In this document: in pieces, positions 1 to 5,486 of the stretch
Layout: each line of letters starts with the position of its first letter
Numbering within the stretch: the stretch's first letter is position 1
Assembly (NCBI GenBank): GCA_003555185.1
Contig: PWFZ01000420.1
Coordinates: 1-5,486, forward strand
Direction: 5' to 3'
DNA length: 5,486 bases
Source of the DNA: Balneolaceae bacterium
GTDB lineage: Bacteria > Bacteroidota > Rhodothermia > Balneolales > Balneolaceae
Program-made: the position numbers and the translations under genes
The notes under the pieces: model-generated
The model's database searches: none
What the model was told of the DNA's origin: nothing
Seen by the model: only the letters and a program-made list of their open reading frames with translations

Positions 1-591
1 CGGGGTGCTGAGCCGGGTGACAGCATCATTGTTACCAAAGAAACGGCATTAACATCTTCTTCCATTCTTGGAATGAGCTTTCCGGAAACCGTGAAGAATA
101 AACTGGGGACTGAGATTTATGAAGCAGCATGCAAGAATTTCTATCGCACAAGCTCACTGGAGGATGCGGTGTCGGCCGGTGAAATTCTCCAGAAAAATGT
201 TGAGCTGAAGGCGATGCACGATGTAACGGAAGGTGGTATGCTGGGCGCGATTTATGAATTGGCCTGTGCATCCGGTTGCGGATTTACGGTTGACAGTGAG
301 ACATTGCCTGCCGGAGAAGCCCAGCTGAAAATCACAGAGCTTTTCGGTATTGACCATCGCTTATGTGTTGGGGCCGGTTCAATGATTATGGCTGTAAAAC
401 CGGGTTGCGAAGAAACATTGATTAATCACCTTAAAAGTAAGTCGATCAGGGCAACCGTTGTGGGCCAGATGGGCAAAAAAGAAGAAGGTTTTAAACTGAT
501 TGAAAACGGAGAAGAAAGGGATTTTATATTTGATGAGAAAGACCCCTATTGGGAAGCTTTTTTTAAAGCAGTAAATGCAGGCTGGAAATGA
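1..591 (+). CDS. AIR synthase-like (PurM/HypE superfamily) protein, C-terminal part
   Basis: The reading frame is open from the first base, so this is the last 196 residues of a longer protein; the ATG at 73 is internal. The family comprises ATP-dependent enzymes such as PurM, HypE, SelD and ThiL. Residues 6-13 (GDSIIVTK) match the segment that opens the second domain. Residues 72-79 (MHDVTEGG) are the hallmark motif of the HypE/SelD-like branch, followed by a helix (AIYELACASG) and a GAGSMIMAV strand typical of the C-terminal PurM fold. No signal peptide or membrane segment is visible. The protein ends in NAGWK and lacks the C-terminal PRIC motif whose cysteine carries the cyano group in true HypE, so a canonical HypE role is unlikely. 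It is not ThiL-like either. The stop overlaps the next start (ATGA), pointing to an operon with the ThiE-like gene. The family call is firm; the substrate is unknown. Confidence 0.82.
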   Translation, partial: RGAEPGDSIIVTKETALTSSSILGMSFPETVKNKLGTEIYEAACKNFYRTSSLEDAVSAGEILQKNVELKAMHDVTEGGMLGAIYELACASGCGFTVDSETLPAGEAQLKITELFGIDHRLCVGAGSMIMAVKPGCEETLINHLKSKSIRATVVGQMGKKEEGFKLIENGEERDFIFDEKDPYWEAFFKAVNAGWK

Positions 592-1244
592 CTATCGGAA
601 AGAAAATTTCAGGCGGGCTGTATCTGGTGCTAAATCCGGATATGGGCCGAACCATATTACTTGAAAAACTTGAACACGCATTAAACGGCGGTGTGGAGAT
701 CGTACAGATCTGGAATAACTGGCCCGAGTCGTTTTCGGCAAGCGACAAGAAAGATCTTATATCAGATATTACCGATATCTCTTCACGATTTGATGCAGCT
801 GTATTAATAAATGAAGAGTGGGAATTGCTTAAAGAAACAGGCCTTGATGGTGTGCACTTTGATGAATTCCCGGAAAATTTCGATTCTATAAAATCAGAAA
901 TTAACAGAGATTTTATTACAGGAATAACCTGTGGAAACGATTTGAAAATAGTTCAACAGGCAGTTGAAAATGGTGTAGACTATATATCATTTTGTTCAAT
1001 GTTTCCATCTGCTTCAGTAAGCAGTTGTGAAATAGTGTTGCCCGAAACAGTACGTAAAGCCCGGCAAATGACGCAGCTTCCGCTCTTTGTTTCGGGTGGA
1101 ATTACCCCTGAAAATTTAACTCAGCTGAAAGATTTGAATATTGATGGTGCGGCTGTTATATCCGGCATTATGAATTCAGATGCACCCAAAAAATCAGCCA
1201 TGGATTACAAAAATATTCTCGAAAAATTAAAAAGAACATCATGA
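588..1244 (+). CDS. ThiE/TenI-like thiamine phosphate synthase family protein
   Basis: This 218-residue TIM-barrel protein has the usual length for ThiE/TenI. ThiE joins HMP pyrophosphate and thiazole phosphate into thiamine phosphate; TenI is a thiazole tautomerase on the same fold. Recognisable blocks are YLVLN at 12-16, the GGVEIVQIW strand at 34-42, LINEE at 73-77, DGVHFDE at 87-93, FPSAS at 139-143 and the phosphate-binding SGGITPENL at 169-177, followed by AAVISGIM at 188-195. Against ThiE the QxRxK motif reads Q40-I-W42-N-N44, the Asn-Asp metal pair reads N75-E76, and the lysine of the TxTK loop is V144. These substitutions, aligned by eye, remove most pyrimidine-diphosphate contacts, so classical ThiE activity is doubtful and a TenI-like or other phosphate-ligand reaction is possible. 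The ATG lies inside the upstream stop, and its own TGA overlaps the next ATG. There is no clear Shine-Dalgarno, which fits translational coupling. Confidence 0.82.
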   Translation: MTIGKKISGGLYLVLNPDMGRTILLEKLEHALNGGVEIVQIWNNWPESFSASDKKDLISDITDISSRFDAAVLINEEWELLKETGLDGVHFDEFPENFDSIKSEINRDFITGITCGNDLKIVQQAVENGVDYISFCSMFPSASVSSCEIVLPETVRKARQMTQLPLFVSGGITPENLTQLKDLNIDGAAVISGIMNSDAPKKSAMDYKNILEKLKRTS

Positions 1245-1519
1245 CAGAATCATTTGCCAAAAAATTATGCTGCCCGATTGATAAACACGATTTGGACATT
1301 AGAATCTTTGTAAAACATGAGAGCGGAGAAATTCTTGAAGCCCTGCTCACCTGCAAAGAGTGCAGCCGTTATTACCCGGTCATTTATGGAGTGCCAATTA
1401 TGACACCCGACGAATACAGGGATAAATCGCTTGAAGAACCAGTAATGAAAAAATGGAATCTGAACCTGCAGTCAGGGAAACAGGGTTCATTTCAGCTCGA
1501 AGAGAATTCATCAACATAG
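1241..1519 (+). CDS. Trm112-like zinc-ribbon protein
   Basis: This is a 92-residue protein of the Trm112/UPF0434 (YcaR-like) family. In eukaryotes and archaea Trm112 is the zinc-binding activating subunit of several RNA and protein methyltransferases; bacterial members are mostly uncharacterised. The N-terminal CCP at 10-12 and the CKEC knuckle at 38-41 are followed by the diagnostic YYPVIYGVPIM segment (44-54). Many short bacterial homologues have lost these cysteines, so retention of C10, C11, C38 and C41, with H16 nearby, suggests metal may still be bound. A charged tail of about 35 residues follows (DEYRD, LEEP, KKW). The start is set by the ATGA overlap with the ThiE-like gene; no good ribosome site precedes it, and translation is probably coupled. 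No methyltransferase partner is in the window. The family call is good, the role unknown. Confidence 0.85.
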   Translation: MTESFAKKLCCPIDKHDLDIRIFVKHESGEILEALLTCKECSRYYPVIYGVPIMTPDEYRDKSLEEPVMKKWNLNLQSGKQGSFQLEENSST

Positions 1520-1692
1520 GCTCAGGAATAAAAGTGCACGAGTTCATGTTGAATGCCTTTTCAATTCTTTTAAGAAAAATGCCGAAGAGATTGAGAAATA
1601 ATAGCAGATTGTGAAACAGCTTTTCTTTTAAGTTCGTTATAAAAGTGATAGAACATAAACTCACTATCACCTCTAATTTTAAAACCAACAGA
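1520..1692 (+). other. Spacer and leader region before rtcB
   Basis: This 125-173 base AT-rich stretch (depending on the rtcB start used) separates the three-gene operon from rtcB. It holds no hairpin with a T tract that I could identify as a terminator. TTGTGA (1609-1614) and TATAAA (1638-1643) resemble promoter boxes but are 23 bases apart, too wide for a standard sigma-70 promoter, so no promoter is called. No Shine-Dalgarno sequence precedes either GTG 1645 or ATG 1693. Whether rtcB is read through from the upstream operon or has its own promoter cannot be decided from the sequence. Confidence 0.4.
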
Positions 1693-2892
1693 ATGATGAA
1701 GCCTATCAATATTTACGGAGAAATTGGCAGGGATATCGACCTGGAAGCGTACGAACAGTTAGAAAAAGCGTGCAGCTTACCGGTCTCTATTTCCGGGGCA
1801 CTGATGCCTGATGCCCATGTTGGCTACGCCCTTCCCGTTGGAGGAGTGGCAGCTTTGGATAATGCGGTGTCTCCCGCTTTTGTTGGTTTTGATATCGCCT
1901 GCAGAATGAAAATGAGCATACTTGATATCAAACCGGACGTTTTTGAAGAGGAGAGGAAATCGCTGGCAAAAATTCTGGAAGGGGTAACCAGTTTCGGTGT
2001 CGGATCAGATTTTTCTGACGGTAAACGGGATCACCGGGTTATGGATGACCCCCGGTGGAACGAGATTAAAAAGGCCAAAGAACTGAAAGACAAAGCCGCA
2101 AAGCAGCTTGGAAGCTCCGGTGGCGGAAATCATTTTGCCGACCTGATGACCGGTGAAGTAACAGAAGAGAAAGAGTGGCTCCCGCTCAGGAAAGGAGATA
2201 AATTTGTAGCACTTCTCACACACTCCGGGTCTCGCGGTACAGGCTACCAAATCGCCAGCCACTACAAGGATCTGGCCGAGAAAAAAACTCAGAAAAAATA
2301 CAAGGGAATTTCAAAAAACTACGCGTGGCTTTCACTCGATGATGAAGATGGGGCAGAATATTGGGAAGCCATGCAGCTAATGGGCGACTATGCCAGTGCC
2401 AACCACGAGTTAATCCACAACCATTTTTCCAAAGGTTCCGGGCTTCGAATTCTTCAGGAATATGAAAATCATCACAATTTTGCCTGGAAGAAAATGGGGA
2501 GTAATGGTGAGAAAATGATCATTCACCGCAAAGGAGCCACCCCGGCTGAAAAAGGAGTTGTCGGTATCATACCCGGCTCTATGGGGACATCATCATACCT
2601 GGCAGAGGGGCTTGGAAACGAGAAGGCTCTATGGAGCAGCGCTCACGGTGCCGGACGGACCTCGTCCAGAACACAGGCCAAAAAGAATCACGACGTTAAG
2701 GCGTACCGCGAATTTTTAAAAGAAAAGGATATTCTGACCATCGGTGTTGCCAAAGATGAAACCTACCAGTGTTATAAAGATATTGACAGGGTTATGGCTT
2801 TGCAGGAAGGAGTGCTCGTAAATTCAGTGGCCAAAATGAACCCCCGCGTTGTAGTTATGGCCGGGGGCCGACGAAGCGATGATGGCGATTAA
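1645..2892 (+). CDS. rtcB: RtcB-type RNA-splicing ligase
   Basis: RtcB joins RNA 3'-phosphate or 2',3'-cyclic phosphate ends to 5'-OH ends using GTP and Mn2+, in tRNA splicing or RNA repair in the cytoplasm. The 415 residues (399 from ATG 1693) match the bacterial size of about 400. Numbering from GTG 1645, the core motifs are MPDAHVGYALPVGGV (54-68), GFDIACRM (81-88) with metal ligands D83 and C86, SSGGGNHF (157-164) with N162 and H163, HSGSRGTG (193-200) with H193, HHNFA (276-280) with H277, PGSMGTSSY (310-318), and SAHGAGRTSSR (332-342) with H334 as the guanylylated histidine. All catalytic positions are present, so it should be active. The first motif reads DIACRM rather than the common DIGCGM, suggesting a distinct subfamily. 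The tail is acidic (SDDGD). The frame is open only from 1615. ATG 1693 or 1696, directly before KPINIYG where family similarity begins, are plausible alternative starts. No archease, rtcA, rtcR or prfH is adjacent here. Confidence 0.95.
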   Translation: MIEHKLTITSNFKTNRMMKPINIYGEIGRDIDLEAYEQLEKACSLPVSISGALMPDAHVGYALPVGGVAALDNAVSPAFVGFDIACRMKMSILDIKPDVFEEERKSLAKILEGVTSFGVGSDFSDGKRDHRVMDDPRWNEIKKAKELKDKAAKQLGSSGGGNHFADLMTGEVTEEKEWLPLRKGDKFVALLTHSGSRGTGYQIASHYKDLAEKKTQKKYKGISKNYAWLSLDDEDGAEYWEAMQLMGDYASANHELIHNHFSKGSGLRILQEYENHHNFAWKKMGSNGEKMIIHRKGATPAEKGVVGIIPGSMGTSSYLAEGLGNEKALWSSAHGAGRTSSRTQAKKNHDVKAYREFLKEKDILTIGVAKDETYQCYKDIDRVMALQEGVLVNSVAKMNPRVVVMAGGRRSDDGD

Positions 2893-3002
2893 GGACTTTA
2901 AAGCTTGATCCGAAAATACAGGCTATTGATTCGGCAGTAACTCAATTAAATTGCCATACAGAATTAGGCTAATTAGGAACAGTTGATTCAGGAATACGCT
3001 TT
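2893..3002. other. Convergent intergenic spacer
   Basis: rtcB and the minus-strand TPR gene end facing each other across 110 AT-rich bases. A bidirectional terminator would be expected here. I see only minor symmetry: CTTTAAAG just after the rtcB stop, CAATT-A-AATTG near 2943-2953, and a short tandem AATTAGG-type repeat near 2963-2978. None forms a GC-rich stem with a T tract, so no terminator is called. Confidence 0.5.
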
Positions 3003-5486
3003 TTAGACACCCCAGCTCTTCTCAACTTGTACAATCAGAGAGTTATAGCGCGAATCATTCCGAATTGGGCTCAGAACTTTGGGGAAATAGTAACGGCACA
3101 TCGGAGTGGTGAAAGGGCCAAAATTATCCACTTTTTCGAAAAGGCTAAAAGCATCATCATGATTGCCCAAGGCAGATTCCACCAGTCCTGCACAAAAATA
3201 ATCCTTGCTGTTTTTAAGCTCTTCGAAAAGGTCGTTTGCTTCCTTCTTTTTACCCATTGCAACTTTTGCCAGCGCTAAAACCGCCCAAACTTCAGAATTA
3301 ACCGGAGACCCCTTTGGAACTATCAATTCCAGGGTTTGATTCAAGATAAATTCGGCTTCTGAATATTTTCCGAGATGATAAAGGCTGAGGCCTTCCACAA
3401 ATAGTGAGAGGCTAAATTCAGGCCGAATTGTTCGTGCACTTTCTGATTCTTCCAAAGCTTCTTGATACATGCCGTTTGCGAGATAAATAACACCGAGAAA
3501 AACCCGCGTATAAGGTGAGAGGGGATCCAGCCTGGCCGCACGTTCTGCCGGTTCAAGCCCACCTGCAGCATCACCCAAAACCATTCTGACCCATCCAAGC
3601 CAGTTGTAAGCCTCCGGGTAGCCCGGCTGAAGTTCTATACATTTTTCAAGTGCTTCAACCGCATCCGGCCCTTTTTGATGGTAGGAGTGATATATGCCAA
3701 GTGAACAGTATGCCTCACCCAGGGCGGGATTAAACTTCAGGGCTTTTTGTATCGCCTCTAAAGGATCTGATTCTCCATCAACGGATGCATAATTATACCA
3801 TTTAAGTAGTACAAGGGATTCGGCAAGGCCAGCCCATGCATTGGCATATTCAGGGTCTTTGTTGAGTGACTCCCGAAAAAGAGTATGAGATTTAAGGATA
3901 CTCTGCTCGGTTCTTTGGCTTAAATGCGACCTGCCCTGTGAGTACAAAAGATAAGCATCAAGATTTTCTGTAGGCTTTTCATCTACCAGATTTTTTTCAA
4001 GAGTTGTCAGCTCGTCCCGGAGGCTGCCGGTGATTTTTCTGGCCAGTTCACTTTGGATATCAAAAAGATTTTCAGCCGTGAGCTCTCTGTCGTACGTCCC
4101 TGCCCACCTGATTTCTTTAGATCCGGTATCAATCAGTTGTATTGTCAATCTAATTCGACCGAAAATTTGTTGAATGCCTCCTTTTATTACTGTTCCCACG
4201 CCTAATTTTAGAGCAATCTCTTCAATGGGAACTCCTTCATGATTTAAACGTCTCATTGAATCAATTGAAATGATCAACAGATCATCAATTCTAGATAATT
4301 TTGTGATCAGGTCGTTCTGGATACCTTCGGTAAATGGTGTTAATTCATCCTTTTTCATGTAGTCTATGAAGGGAAGCACAGCAACAGCTTTTTTATCAGG
4401 TTCAGAAGCTTTATTAATCTGAGCTTTTTCCAATTCCCTGTTTTTATGTACGCTGTTTAGAATTTCTTTAAAGCGCGGATTCTTTTTGATTGGCTTTAAT
4501 ATATCCGTGTAAAGATGGTGAATAGAAAGTGTTTCCCAATCATCCCAATATTCAACCTGTTGAAAATGCTCTAATGCCCGATCTATGTCCCCTAGAGCAG
4601 CATAAATCAGACCTGCGGAAAAGGAGTCTCCTTTTTCCTTCAGATTATTTAGAATTAGATTAGCCTTGTCTATCTCATTGATCATTATGTGGCAAAGTGC
4701 AAGTGTGGCAAGAGGTCCGTTCCCTGCCCAGGGAGTTGACAGGTTTTGAAGAGCCAATATTGCTTCTGAATATCTTTTCAATTCAAAAAGTGCCAATCCG
4801 TGATAAAAAGCCGGTGTTCCCCAATCTGGTTGAAGTTCTACAGCCCGCAGAGCTTCAAGAAAAGACTTTTCAGGGTATCCATTGTACAGGTATGAAGCGG
4901 AAAGATTGCTCACCGCTTCCGGAGACAGTGGATCTAAATTCACGGCTTTTTTGGCGCTTTCAAGAGCTTTTACGGGCTGGCCCAAAAGTTGGTAATTCCA
5001 GCTCAGCCAGTTGTGTGCTTCGGCATAGCCCGGTTGCAACTCCACTGCACGTTTTAGCTCGCGTATGGCAGCTGATCCCCGGTGCTGGTTAGAGTACAAC
5101 AGGCCAAGTGAAGCATGAGCCGCTGCAAGGTTTGGGTCGAGGTTAAGAGCATGATTAATTGCCTCTTCGGCACGGGGTAGTGTACTTCCTTTTTCTGCAT
5201 GGCCATAATCGTATTGAAGGGCGAGCGCATCTGCCAGGCCTACCCATGCCAGGGCATACTTTGGATCTTGCTCAACAGCACTTTGGAAATATTCAACCGC
5301 TCGTTTTATCCCCTTTTCGGTACGCTGATCGAGCTGTCTTCTGCCGTATGTGTAAAGCCGGTGAGCTTCAAGGTCATCAGTAGGTGCCCATTCAGTTACT
5401 CGTTTTTTTTCACTCGGCGTAAGTTTTGCTTTCAGAGTGTCTGATATTTTCAATGCCAACTCACTCTGAATATCAAAAAAATGTTC
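3003..5486 (-). CDS. Duplicated TolB/FlgO-like plus TPR protein, N-terminus beyond window
   Basis: The frame is open to the right edge, giving 827 residues of a larger protein. The TTG at 5457-5459 is not a real start, because upstream codons (EHFFDIQSE) continue the homology. Counting from the edge, residues 1-25 are the end of a first TolB/FlgO-like domain. Residues 40-345 form a TPR array with repeats ending in motifs such as LDPNL, LQPGY, LDPLSP and LQPDW. Residues 365-490 are a complete TolB/FlgO-like domain (AVAVLPF, FTEGIQNDLITKLSR, IRLTIQLID, WAGTYDREL, FDIQSELARKI). Residues 510-820 are a second TPR array. TPRs are protein-binding scaffolds; this TolB-like domain commonly sits between TPRs and an N-terminal adenylate cyclase, kinase or winged-helix domain, so a signalling role is inferred. 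No membrane segment is visible. Promoter and N-terminus lie off the window. The gene converges on rtcB and is probably a separate transcription unit. Confidence 0.88.
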   Translation of the reverse strand, partial: EHFFDIQSELALKISDTLKAKLTPSEKKRVTEWAPTDDLEAHRLYTYGRRQLDQRTEKGIKRAVEYFQSAVEQDPKYALAWVGLADALALQYDYGHAEKGSTLPRAEEAINHALNLDPNLAAAHASLGLLYSNQHRGSAAIRELKRAVELQPGYAEAHNWLSWNYQLLGQPVKALESAKKAVNLDPLSPEAVSNLSASYLYNGYPEKSFLEALRAVELQPDWGTPAFYHGLALFELKRYSEAILALQNLSTPWAGNGPLATLALCHIMINEIDKANLILNNLKEKGDSFSAGLIYAALGDIDRALEHFQQVEYWDDWETLSIHHLYTDILKPIKKNPRFKEILNSVHKNRELEKAQINKASEPDKKAVAVLPFIDYMKKDELTPFTEGIQNDLITKLSRIDDLLIISIDSMRRLNHEGVPIEEIALKLGVGTVIKGGIQQIFGRIRLTIQLIDTGSKEIRWAGTYDRELTAENLFDIQSELARKITGSLRDELTTLEKNLVDEKPTENLDAYLLYSQGRSHLSQRTEQSILKSHTLFRESLNKDPEYANAWAGLAESLVLLKWYNYASVDGESDPLEAIQKALKFNPALGEAYCSLGIYHSYHQKGPDAVEALEKCIELQPGYPEAYNWLGWVRMVLGDAAGGLEPAERAARLDPLSPYTRVFLGVIYLANGMYQEALEESESARTIRPEFSLSLFVEGLSLYHLGKYSEAEFILNQTLELIVPKGSPVNSEVWAVLALAKVAMGKKKEANDLFEELKNSKDYFCAGLVESALGNHDDAFSLFEKVDNFGPFTTPMCRYYFPKVLSPIRNDSRYNSLIVQVEKSWGV
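3006..4073 (-). repeat. Intragenic duplication, second unit
   Basis: Residues 472-827 of the minus-strand protein, collinear with the first unit at an offset of 471 to 475 residues. Matching landmarks are LFDIQSELARKI, LYSQGRSHLSQRTEQSI, EAYNWLGW, LDPLSP, ARTIRPEF and LSPIRNDSRYNSLI. The copies are clearly related in protein but diverged in sequence, so the duplication is old rather than a recent tandem event. The complete TolB-like domain lies just before this unit (4017-4394). Confidence 0.85.
4017..4394 (-). other. Internal TolB/FlgO-like domain
   Basis: This is the domain between the two TPR arrays. It begins with the AVAVLPFIDY strand, followed by FTEGIQNDLITKLSR, a helix-strand segment LLIISIDSMRRL, the ELGV-type stretch ALKLGVGTVIKGGIQ, the paired strands RIRLTIQLIDT and IRWAGTYDREL, and a closing helix FDIQSELARKI. 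This order matches the TolB-N-like/FlgO-like module seen in many cyclase- and kinase-linked TPR proteins. The usual glycine-rich turn after the first strand is replaced by YMKKDELTP. The ligand is unknown. Confidence 0.75.
4440..5486 (-). repeat. Intragenic duplication, first unit (partial)
   Basis: Residues 1-349 of the minus-strand protein. The unit starts in the TolB-like end motif FFDIQSELALKI, passes through LYTYGRRQLDQRTEKGI, then about six TPR-like repeats (landmarks EAHNWLSW and LDPLSP), and closes with LKPIKKNPRFKEIL. Every landmark recurs in the same order in the second unit. Its own TolB-like core must lie to the right of the window. Confidence 0.85.

Noticed and set aside
1453..1614. 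A 53-codon plus-strand ORF overlapping the end of the Trm112-like gene
   Set aside because: It starts inside another gene in a different frame, has no ribosome site, and ends in a basic, low-information tail. I recognise no family, and nothing supports it beyond being open.
1609..1643. Possible promoter TTGTGA / TATAAA before rtcB
   Set aside because: The 23-base spacing is too long for a standard sigma-70 promoter, and the Bacteroidota-type TAnnTTTG box is absent; similar AT-rich strings occur by chance.
1398..1709. Minus-strand 103-codon ORF across the spacer before rtcB
   Set aside because: It is antisense to the Trm112-like gene and the rtcB start, with a hydrophobic composition expected from AT-rich antisense sequence and no recognisable domain.
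2893..3002. Bidirectional terminator between the convergent genes
   Set aside because: Only short AT-rich symmetries are present, without a GC stem or T tract, so none can be called with confidence.
4697..5092. Plus-strand 131-codon ORF antisense to the TPR gene
   Set aside because: It is a shadow of the repetitive TPR coding sequence. The minus strand gives a coherent domain series and this frame does not.
5457..5459. TTG as the start of the TPR protein
   Set aside because: The frame continues to the window edge, and the upstream residues FFDIQSE match the end motif of the internal TolB-like domain, so the TTG is an internal leucine codon.

Overview
The window looks like ordinary chromosomal DNA from a bacterium of the Bacteroidota/Balneolota/Rhodothermota kind. 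This placement is inferred. It rests on medium-to-low GC by eye, A-rich leaders with almost no Shine-Dalgarno sequence in front of clear genes, ATGA-type gene overlaps, and a large TolB-like/TPR protein of a type I associate with these groups. I see no mobile element, CRISPR array, tRNA or rRNA.

Left part (1-1519, + strand): a tightly packed operon of three genes. The first is the C-terminal part of an AIR-synthase-like (PurM/HypE/SelD superfamily) protein, cut by the window edge. The second is a ThiE/TenI-like TIM-barrel protein. The third is a small Trm112-like zinc-ribbon protein. Each junction is a 4-base ATGA overlap, so translation is probably coupled. Both enzyme-like members depart from the textbook families. 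The AIRS-like protein lacks the C-terminal PRIC cysteine of HypE, and the ThiE-like protein lacks most residues that bind the pyrimidine diphosphate. The pair may therefore carry out a reaction other than hydrogenase maturation or thiamine phosphate synthesis; this is the most open question in the window.

Middle (1520-2892, + strand): a short spacer, then a full-length RtcB-type RNA ligase with all the expected metal-binding and guanylylation residues. Its start is uncertain (GTG 1645 or ATG 1693/1696). No archease, RtcA, RtcR or PrfH gene is next to it here.

Right part (2893-5486): a 110-base convergent spacer, then a minus-strand gene that runs off the right edge. It encodes at least 827 residues made of a tandem internal duplication: [end of a TolB/FlgO-like domain + TPR array] followed by [complete TolB/FlgO-like domain + TPR array], with a period of about 471 residues. 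The N-terminal portion, likely holding the first TolB-like domain and perhaps a signalling or DNA-binding domain, lies outside the window.
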